From an uncultured Thermomicrobiales bacterium (GTDB lineage: Bacteria; Chloroflexota; Chloroflexia; Thermomicrobiales; UBA6265), in contig CADCWI010000063.1 in assembly GCA_902806355.1 (NCBI GenBank), forward strand, positions 16,028 to 27,353: DNA of 11,326 nucleotides. Reading direction: 5' to 3'. A model generated the notes under the pieces. That model had not been told where the DNA came from. It did no database searches and saw only the letters and a list, made by a program, of their open reading frames with translations. Shown here in pieces: positions 6,217-11,326 of this stretch. The position numbers and the translations under genes are program-made. Position 1 is the first letter of the stretch; each line of letters opens with the position of its first letter.

Positions 6217-7110
6217 CTACACGCTCTCCGCATCCAGGGGGTCCGTGCCGGCATCGACTTCGTCCCCATCACCGACGCCGTCCTCGTCACTGTCGAAGAC
6301 GAGCGGATCAGTCCCGAACTCGTTGAATTCGGCACCGTCGCCCAGGCCGTCCTCGTCACTATCGAACAGGGCCGGGTCAGTGCCGATGTCGAGCTCGTCG
6401 GTATCGACCAAGCCATCCTCATCGCTGTCGACGGCATCCACCGCATCCGCTTCCGGAGTTGACGGTGCTTCCTCAGTGACGACAGGCTCGGTAGCTACCG
6501 GTGGAGTCGCTGGTACCTCGGTGGCCACCGGCTCGGTAGCCGTCGGCGGAGTGGCTGGTACTTCTGTAGGCTCTTCAACCTCCGGCTCAGCCAGCACGCC
6601 ACAGGCGATCCGGGATCCGTAGCTCTCGCCCTCGGGATCGTTCTCGTCCTCTTCAGCATGGATGATGATGGCGGATCCATCCTCATCGATCAGCTCGTCC
6701 AGGGTGAAATTGTCCGTCATCTCCTCGAAATGAGCTGTCCCATCCTCCTCGGCGGTGATATTGCCCAGGTCCCCGGCATGGTCGCCGTGCTCCTCATCTG
6801 TAGGGTTATAGTGCCCGCCGGCTGAATCAAACGGCGGGTCGGTTGTCGGATCGCAGATACCCGTCTCGTGGATATGGATCCCGTGTTCGCCGGTTACCAG
6901 CCCCACCGCTACCACGTTGACACTGATCTCCTCGTCAATTTCGGCCACGAGCGCCACCGCAACCGGCGTTTCCTCCGTGTTCAGAAGCACCGCGGGCAAT
7001 GTCCGACCAAGGTCGACTTCCGGAGTACTTTCCTGTGCGGCGACACCAGTCGCCAAGGCGGTGAAGATCACCAGGACAAAACCGGCAATGAGGGAAACAA
7101 TGCGGGACAT
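6217..7110 (-). CDS. sodC: Secreted Cu/Zn superoxide dismutase with TSP3 repeats
   Basis: A 297-residue exported protein in three parts. Residues 1-25 are a signal peptide (MSRIVSLIAGFVLV, cleavage after GVAA). Residues 34-173 are a Cu/Zn SOD domain with all metal ligands: H79 and H81 in HGIHIHETGIC, bridging H100 in AGGHYNP, H108/H111 and D114 in HGDHAGDLGN, and H151 in AIIIHAEED. The active-site Arg167 lies in SRIACG, and C86/C170 form the expected disulfide. It dismutates superoxide outside the membrane. Residues 175-222 are a Thr/Pro/Glu linker. Residues 228-293 hold three acidic DSDEDG repeats of the type 3 thrombospondin kind, expected to bind calcium. Ordinary SodC proteins lack this tail. 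The ATG at 7110 has GAAGGAG (7116-7122) five bases ahead. A hairpin of 6 bp lies in the leader (7134-7150). Strongly acidic overall. Confidence 0.93.
   Translation of the reverse strand: MSRIVSLIAGFVLVIFTALATGVAAQESTPEVDLGRTLPAVLLNTEETPVAVALVAEIDEEISVNVVAVGLVTGEHGIHIHETGICDPTTDPPFDSAGGHYNPTDEEHGDHAGDLGNITAEEDGTAHFEEMTDNFTLDELIDEDGSAIIIHAEEDENDPEGESYGSRIACGVLAEPEVEEPTEVPATPPTATEPVATEVPATPPVATEPVVTEEAPSTPEADAVDAVDSDEDGLVDTDELDIGTDPALFDSDEDGLGDGAEFNEFGTDPLVFDSDEDGVGDGDEVDAGTDPLDAESV
6232..6429 (-). repeat. Three TSP3-type (calcium-binding) repeats in sodC
   Basis: Three in-frame units of 22-23 residues start at residues 228, 250 and 273. Each has the pattern DSDEDG-x-x-D, then a short helix-like segment, then GTDP. 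At the DNA level each unit is 66-69 bp and shares a near-identical core (TCCTCGTCACT on the plus strand in two of them). The protein ends five residues after the last unit. Confidence 0.85.
6478..6567 (-). repeat. Two 45-bp tandem repeats in the sodC linker
   Basis: Residues 182-196 and 197-211 are two copies of a 15-residue unit, TEVPATPP-x-ATEPV-x. On the plus strand GGCTCGGTAGC recurs exactly 45 bp apart (6485 and 6530). The unit forms a flexible Thr/Pro/Glu spacer between the enzyme and the calcium-type repeats. Such repeats expand and contract by slippage, so linker length may vary between strains. Confidence 0.8.
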
Positions 7111-7170
7111 GACTGCTCCTTCGGTTCCTGTCTGTCGCCTACCTGGCGACGCTCGGTTAGTGAGATGCGA

Positions 7171-7176
7171 ATTATG
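7171..7176 (-). promoter_or_regulatory. Candidate -10 element for sodC
   Basis: On the minus strand CATAAT, one base off the TATAAT consensus, lies 61 bp upstream of the sodC start in an otherwise GC-rich gap of 141 bp. No clear -35 is visible at 16-18 bases. The ATP-grasp gene upstream ends at 7252, so sodC may have its own promoter, be co-transcribed, or both. Confidence 0.35.
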
Positions 7177-7251
7177 TCCGCAATCCCCACGCCACCACTG
7201 ACACGGTCTCGACGACCGATCATGGAATCGGCCTTCCAACCTTGCGTTCAA

Positions 7252-8184
7252 TCATGTCAGCGCGTAGGTTTCCGCCTCGATGCGCTGGAGATAACGCGCG
7301 ATCTCGCCCGGCCCTGACTTCGGCGCGATCTTCTCGACATCCGGGTTGTAGTTGGTGTTCGTATTGACGTCGTAGCAGACGATCCGACCGTCCGCCGCCT
7401 CGATCAGCTCAAATCCGGCAATCTCCAGGTGATGCGTTCGAGCGAAGCCGAGCAACTGATCGACGATCGGGTGCTCGAACCCCTCGCGCAGCGCGAACAG
7501 GCTCTCCGCTGCCTTCGGCTGTCCATGTTCATCCAGCTCGCAGGCGTCGGCCGGGCAGAGCTGGAACCCTCCCCGCTCCGTATCTGCCGTGATCGCGTAG
7601 ACAAAGGCGTAGCCTACGGTCTCGACCCGGGTGATGAGCGGTCTTGCCGGCTCGACGTACTCCTGGAGCAGCGTGATGCCATCGACCGGCACCTCGAACT
7701 CGTCGGAGTCGACGTAGGCCGCGAATTCGTCCAGCCCGTTGAAGCGGCGAACCCCAAGCCCTTTCCCGCCCTGATTGTGCTTGGTGATGAACGGGACCGG
7801 AAACGTCCGCGCGGTGCTGAGCAGATCACCGTTGCCGACGACCGCGACGGTCCTCGGGACGTCGATCCCGAACGCCCGCAGCGCGGTCAGTTGCCGCACT
7901 TTGCTGACTTCCATCTCGACCACCGCGCGCCCATTGACGATCCGGCGGCCGTGCGCTTCCAGCCAATCGATGATGGCCCGGGTGTACTCCTTGGCGTGCC
8001 CGTGTCCCCGCGTGTGCGACGAGGCACTGAGGCGGTTCCAGAAGATGCCCTCCGGTGGCGCACCGTCGAGATCGATCGCCCCTTCGATCAGCAGCCATTC
8101 AGCAAAATCGAGCCCCGCGTGCTCGAACGCGGCAGCGAATGGCGGAAACCACTCGGGATTCTCGTGCAGCGCGTAAATGGTCAT
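7252..8184 (-). CDS. RimK-like ATP-grasp ligase
   Basis: A 310-residue ATP-grasp enzyme resembling RimK-type alpha-L-glutamate ligases, which join an amino acid to a carboxylate through an acyl phosphate. Residues 1-90 are the pre-ATP-grasp domain, with WNRLSASSHTRGHGHAKEY around 49-67. The ATP-binding beta strand and glycine-rich loop are FITKHNQGGKGLGV (132-145). The second nucleotide strand is LLQEYVEPA (172-180). The metal-binding end is FELIEAADGRIVCYDVNTNTNYNP (258-281, with E259, D272 and N274). At position 272 an Asp stands where the usual ATP-grasp motif has Glu (E-x-N). The start at 8184 has GAGGGA (8189-8194) four bases ahead. Frames further upstream are open but carry no family signal. 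The substrate is unknown. It precedes sodC on the same strand with a 141-bp gap, so a shared job is possible but unproven. Confidence 0.85.
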   Translation of the reverse strand: MTIYALHENPEWFPPFAAAFEHAGLDFAEWLLIEGAIDLDGAPPEGIFWNRLSASSHTRGHGHAKEYTRAIIDWLEAHGRRIVNGRAVVEMEVSKVRQLTALRAFGIDVPRTVAVVGNGDLLSTARTFPVPFITKHNQGGKGLGVRRFNGLDEFAAYVDSDEFEVPVDGITLLQEYVEPARPLITRVETVGYAFVYAITADTERGGFQLCPADACELDEHGQPKAAESLFALREGFEHPIVDQLLGFARTHHLEIAGFELIEAADGRIVCYDVNTNTNYNPDVEKIAPKSGPGEIARYLQRIEAETYALT

Positions 8185-8225
8185 TTGGTCCCTCTCTTTT
8201 CCGGCACTGAGCCGACGGTCCGTGG

Positions 8226-8231
8226 ATGATA
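8226..8231 (-). promoter_or_regulatory. Candidate -10 element for the ATP-grasp gene
   Basis: On the minus strand TATCAT, one base off consensus, would start transcription near 8219 and give a leader of about 35 bases before the ATG at 8184. The -35 position (around CGCGGA) does not match consensus, so this is a weak call. This element lies in the divergent gap 8185-8373 shared with the DUF2243 gene. Confidence 0.3.
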
Positions 8232-8373
8232 CCCTCCCGGGCGACGTGTCCGCGATTCGTTGGGGAAGGCGGGGGTTTCGTCCCGGATGGGGGCACGACG
8301 CGTGCATCGCCCTGACGCAACAGTTGTATGGAACGTCGCCTCCTTGTTGGCGAACAGCGAAGGTCAGCCTGTA

Positions 8374-8889
8374 TTGGAAACATCGAACGCCTCCCACAAA
8401 TCGGAAATATGGGCGGGCCTGCTGCTTGGGATCGGGTTGGGGGGCTTTTTCGACGGCATCGTGCTGCATCAGATCCTGCAATGGCACCATTTGCTGAGCA
8501 GCCATGGCGACTATCCTGTCACGACCGTCGCCGGGCTCGAAGTCAACACCCTGTGGGACGGCCTGTTCCATGCCTTCACCTATGTCGCCGTCGTCGCCGG
8601 GCTGACGTTGCTGTGGCGCTCATCGCGCCTGACTCACGCCCCCTTTTCGTCCCGGCTCCTGGCTGGCCTGCTGTTGATGGGTTGGGGCGCCTTCAACCTG
8701 GTCGAGGGCACGATCAATCACCAGATCCTGACGATCCACCACGTCAACGAGAAGGCCCCGCGCGATCAGTGGGGATGGTGGGATGCGGCGTTCCTGCTCT
8801 GGGGATTGATCATGCTGATCGGCGGCTGGCGCCTCGCCAGGATGGGCGAGCAGGAGCAGGACGCTTCGATGACGCTCCCCGCACGGTGA
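8374..8889 (+). CDS. DUF2243-family four-helix membrane protein
   Basis: A polytopic inner-membrane protein matching the DUF2243 pattern, about 171 residues from this start. Predicted helices lie at about 13-35, 62-81, 94-113 and 136-154. The first helix runs into GGFFDGIVLHQILQWHHL, the family signature. A second, similar motif, EGTINHQILTIHHV, follows helix 3. Clusters of histidines at the membrane edge suggest metal or haem binding, which is inference: the family has no assigned function that I can state. The start is uncertain. The TTG at 8374 has GAAGG (8359-8363) ten bases ahead and gives the short N-terminus typical of the family. An ATG at 8287 and a TTG at 8260 in the same frame are alternatives that would add 29 or 38 residues. 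Its stop is 30 bp from the end of the convergent transporter gene, with no terminator between. Confidence 0.82.
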   Translation: METSNASHKSEIWAGLLLGIGLGGFFDGIVLHQILQWHHLLSSHGDYPVTTVAGLEVNTLWDGLFHAFTYVAVVAGLTLLWRSSRLTHAPFSSRLLAGLLLMGWGAFNLVEGTINHQILTIHHVNEKAPRDQWGWWDAAFLLWGLIMLIGGWRLARMGEQEQDASMTLPAR

Positions 8890-8919
8890 CGTGGCGCCGG
8901 ACCAGATTCCCATTCCCCT

Positions 8920-10524
8920 TCATGGAATCCCGGCTGGTGATGAAACCGGTTTGCCGCTGATCGTGAATGCCGCCGCGATACCGCTGACAAGTGCCATGAT
9001 CGCGCTGACGATCATCACGACACGGAATCCCGACACGAACGAGTCGTCCACATCCCGTGCGATGCCCGCCCGCTCCTCGTCGCTCAGGTTCGCGGGCGGT
9101 TCGAGCGCGGCGAGTTGATCCCGGCCCGCGTCGATCTCGCGCTCCGCCGCGGTCGGCAGTGCGCGGCGCTCGAGGTCCGCGTTGAGCGAACGGTCGAATG
9201 TCGCCGCCATCAGGATTCCGAACGCGGCGATCGCGATCACTCCCGCCGCCCGTGAGACGGCGTTATTGACGCCGGAGGCGAGGCCGGAGTGGCGGCCTTC
9301 CACGGCACCCATCACCGCCGTGGTCAGCGGCGCAACCGTGATCGTCAGTCCCAGGCCGAGCAGCACGACCGCCGGAAAGAATGTCGTCCAGTACGACCCC
9401 CCGACATCGGGCACGGCGAACAGCAGAAACCCGGCCCCGGCGACGATCGGCCCGACCGTCAGCGGCAAGCGCGGGCCGTAGCGCCCGGTCAATCCACCTG
9501 CCCAGCGCGAGAGCCCGAACATCAGGAGGATCATCGGCAGCATCGCGGCCCCGGCGGCGGTCGAGGAATACCCCTGTACCTGGATCAGGTTGAACGGAAA
9601 GAAGTAGAGTGCGCCACTCAGTGCCGCGTAGAGGAACAGCGTCAACAGGTTCGTGCCCGAGAAGGTACGAGACCGGAACAGCGACAGCGGAACCATCGGG
9701 TTGGCGACCCGCTGCTCCACGATCAGGAAAGCGACCGCCGCGACGGCACTGACCGCCAGCAGCACCAGCACGAGCGGCCCGGAAAACCCGGAGGCCGCCG
9801 CTTCCGTCAGGCCGTAGATCAACGCTCCGAGGAACACCGTCACGATGCCCGCCCCGGCCCAGTCGAGCCGTGCACCCGCCTCCTCGTCGCGGTTCTCGGG
9901 GACCGCGCGAAGCGTGACCAGGAGCACGATCGCCGCTAGCGGCACATTCATCAGGAAAACCGCACGCCAGGAGATGGTTTCCACCATCCAGCCGCCGAGC
10001 ACCGGTCCGATTGCCGATGTAATCGCGGTGAACCCGGACCAGGTGCCGATCGCCCGGCCGCGCTCGGCCTCGGGAAAGGTCGCCGAGATGATCGCGAGAC
10101 TGCCCGGCACCAGCAGTGCGCCGCCCACCCCCTGCAGGGCGCGCGCGACGATCAGCAGCGCCAGGTTCGGCGCGACCCCGCACGCGACCGAGGCGATCGT
10201 GAATACGACGACTCCGATCGTAAACACCTTCCGCCGTCCATACCGGTCGCCCAGCGATCCGCCGACGAGGATGAGGGCGGCCAGAAACAACGAATACGCC
10301 TGCACGACCCACTGCACGCCCGTTGCCGACGCACTGAAGTCCTGCTGCAACGTGGGCAGCGCGACATGGACTACGGTGCCGTCGATGAAGGCCATGCTCG
10401 ACCCGAGGATCGTCGCCAGCAAGACCATCCGGCCAACCGCCGGGCTGAACCCACTGGCCGTCGACACGCGGGGAGTGCCATGGATCACCCCTTCGTCGCA
10501 GGGAGCTTTAAGAGCGATTGTCAT
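8920..10524 (-). CDS. MFS drug-efflux transporter, DHA2 (EmrB/QacA) family
   Basis: A 534-residue major facilitator of the 14-helix DHA2 class, which exports drugs and other toxic compounds by proton antiport. The first helix carries the DHA2 motif D1, LGSSMAFIDGTVVHVALPTL (40-59). Motif A is GGSLGDRYGRRKVF (88-101), between helices 2 and 3. The antiporter motif C lies in TSAIGPVLGGWM (169-180). A hydrophilic, charged loop (about residues 447-502) precedes the last helix, as is common in this class. The protein is full length. The ATG at 10524 is chosen because GAGGAA (10530-10535) lies five bases before it. A TTG immediately upstream is also in frame. The substrate cannot be predicted. No membrane-fusion partner (EmrA-like) or adjacent TetR/MarR repressor is in the window. 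It is divergent from the luciferase-like gene. Confidence 0.93.
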   Translation of the reverse strand: MTIALKAPCDEGVIHGTPRVSTASGFSPAVGRMVLLATILGSSMAFIDGTVVHVALPTLQQDFSASATGVQWVVQAYSLFLAALILVGGSLGDRYGRRKVFTIGVVVFTIASVACGVAPNLALLIVARALQGVGGALLVPGSLAIISATFPEAERGRAIGTWSGFTAITSAIGPVLGGWMVETISWRAVFLMNVPLAAIVLLVTLRAVPENRDEEAGARLDWAGAGIVTVFLGALIYGLTEAAASGFSGPLVLVLLAVSAVAAVAFLIVEQRVANPMVPLSLFRSRTFSGTNLLTLFLYAALSGALYFFPFNLIQVQGYSSTAAGAAMLPMILLMFGLSRWAGGLTGRYGPRLPLTVGPIVAGAGFLLFAVPDVGGSYWTTFFPAVVLLGLGLTITVAPLTTAVMGAVEGRHSGLASGVNNAVSRAAGVIAIAAFGILMAATFDRSLNADLERRALPTAAEREIDAGRDQLAALEPPANLSDEERAGIARDVDDSFVSGFRVVMIVSAIMALVSGIAAAFTISGKPVSSPAGIP

Positions 10525-10884
10525 CAAGTTTCCTCATTGCGCGAATTGTTGGCCCGTAGAGCCATCCCTGCGTCAGTCACCTTCCCGGTGTATCACGAAA
10601 CCAGGCGCGGGGTGAACTGGTCATTCTGCCGGGGTGCCGGGGCTTCCCCATCCACAAAGGGCACGTCGAACGGCATGTTGCCAATACGATGCTGGCGCGA
10701 TTGGGTCGAAGGTTCATCTTTTTGGTTAGAATGGCCCTCATCGGTCGATCAGAAAGCAGGGGCATCTGGCTGGTAACCGGGGCTGAGGACGCCGGAGGGC
10801 AATGGGTCGAAGCGCCAGTCTCCGGTTTCGATCCGTTACCATGGAGCCTTGGGCGGTGACTGGCGACAGCAGGACGGACAGGCG
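10525..10884. other. Divergent intergenic region, 360 bp, no gene seen
   Basis: It separates the efflux gene (minus) and the luciferase-like gene (plus) and must contain both promoters. A TAGAAT at 10727-10732 on the plus strand and a TACCAT at 10837-10842 are possible -10 elements, but neither has a well-spaced -35. A 10-base direct repeat, TGGGTCGAAG, occurs at 10702-10711 and 10803-10812. The short frames on both strands have no recognisable protein character. Confidence 0.5.
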
Positions 10885-11326
10885 ATGGAATTCGGACTTT
10901 CGAGCTTTGGCGATCTCAACCCGGTGGCGGAACACGAGGCGCTGCTCGACCCGGCACAGCGGATCCGGGACGTTCTCGAAGAGATCAGGATCGCGGACGG
11001 GGCCGGCATCGACGTCTTCGGGCTTGGCGAGCACCACCGCCCGGATTACGCGATCTCTGCACCGGAGATCGTGCTCGCTGCCGCAGCCACACAAACGGCC
11101 CGGATTCGCCTTTCCAGCGCCGTTACGGTCATCAGCTCGGCCGATCCGGTCCGCGTCTACCAGGATTTCGCGACGCTCGATCTGCTCTCCGGCGGGCGCG
11201 CGGAAATTTGGGCCGGACGCGGTTCGTTCATCGAATCCTTCCCGCTCTTTGGACAGGATCTGGACGACTACGACGACCTTTACGCCGAAAAGCTGGACCT
11301 GCTGCTGGCAATCCGGGAGCACGAGA
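10885..11326 (+). CDS. Luciferase-like (LLM class) flavin-dependent oxidoreductase, N-terminal part
   Basis: The first 147 residues of a bacterial-luciferase-fold (TIM barrel) monooxygenase or dehydrogenase; the gene runs off the right edge. It starts [10 protein letters not shown], the first barrel strand. The family motif [10 protein letters not shown] (46-55) follows, then a strand pair [20 protein letters not shown] (73-92), then [20 protein letters not shown] (95-114) and FIESFPLFG (115-123). These match the TIGR03858-like LLM group. Such enzymes use FMN or coenzyme F420; which one cannot be decided from this part. The ATG at 10885 has a weak AGGAC about ten bases upstream (10871-10875). 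Given the F420-type enzymes earlier in the window, F420 use is possible. Transcribed divergently from the efflux transporter. Confidence 0.88.
   Translation, partial: MEFGLSSFGDLNPVAEHEALLDPAQRIRDVLEEIRIADGAGIDVFGLGEHHRPDYAISAPEIVLAAAATQTARIRLSSAVTVISSADPVRVYQDFATLDLLSGGRAEIWAGRGSFIESFPLFGQDLDDYDDLYAEKLDLLLAIREHE

Noticed and set aside
7204..7218. Hairpin CGGTC-N5-GACCG as terminator of the ATP-grasp gene
   Set aside because: The stem is only 5 bp and there is no T-tract, so it is expected often by chance.
7429..8229. Plus-strand open frame of 266 codons opposite the ATP-grasp gene
   Set aside because: Composition and lack of motifs mark it as an antisense shadow of the ATP-grasp coding frame.
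9263..10312. Second long minus-strand frame inside the efflux gene
   Set aside because: It is a +1 shadow of the transporter, Arg/Gly/Pro-rich with no hydrophobic helices.
10738..11322. Minus-strand frame at the right edge
   Set aside because: The plus strand holds a clear luciferase-like N-terminus through the same bases.
1..11326. Mobile element, CRISPR, defence or biosynthetic gene cluster
   Set aside because: No transposase, integrase, repeat array, tRNA-linked att site or clustered biosynthetic core enzymes were found. The genes look like ordinary chromosomal accessory functions.

Overview
The window is GC-rich, densely coding bacterial DNA. Its gene content best fits a member of the Chloroflexota, probably the Thermomicrobia/Thermomicrobiales. 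The reasons are tandem F420-type split-barrel oxidoreductases, a lipid- or metabolite-type methyltransferase of the Rv2258c kind, a secreted Cu/Zn superoxide dismutase whose mature end begins with a QES-TPE-like stretch and ends in type 3 thrombospondin repeats, and frequent TTG starts. An actinobacterial origin cannot be excluded from sequence reading alone. No tRNA, rRNA, CRISPR array, insertion sequence, integrase or phage gene was seen.

Layout, left to right. (1) 1-398: the C-terminal end of a LuxR-type regulator that enters from the left edge. A 270-bp intergenic region with three inverted repeats follows, then a SAM-dependent methyltransferase (668-1756) closed by a strong hairpin (1824-1861). 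(2) Minus strand: an esterase-like alpha/beta hydrolase (1979-2710) and, upstream of it, a small secreted protein of unknown function (2953-3498). (3) Plus strand: three consecutive FMN/F420-binding split-barrel genes (3767-4162, 4204-4593, 4614-5004). The third is broken by a nonsense codon and a one-base frameshift. A 14-bp perfect hairpin follows, then a fourth split-barrel protein, a flavin-reductase-like gene (5203-5823) that looks leaderless. A classic terminator lies at 6067-6098. (4) Minus strand: the secreted Cu/Zn SOD with three calcium-type repeats (6217-7110), and upstream of it a RimK-like ATP-grasp ligase (7252-8184). (5) Divergent from that: a four-helix DUF2243 membrane protein (8374-8889), convergent with a 14-helix DHA2 drug-efflux transporter (8920-10524). 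(6) A 360-bp divergent intergenic region, then the first 147 residues of a luciferase-like flavin-dependent monooxygenase that runs off the right edge (10885-11326).

How the genes fit together: most are stand-alone redox, detoxification or envelope functions, in short units of one to three genes. The clearest theme is flavin/F420 redox chemistry (four split-barrel genes and one luciferase-like gene), with oxidative-stress defence (SodC) and efflux nearby. I do not see a coherent new multi-gene system. The items most worth a second look are the decaying third PPOX paralogue, the SodC-TSP3 architecture, the internal His-motif duplication in the DUF2243 protein, and the palindromes before the methyltransferase.
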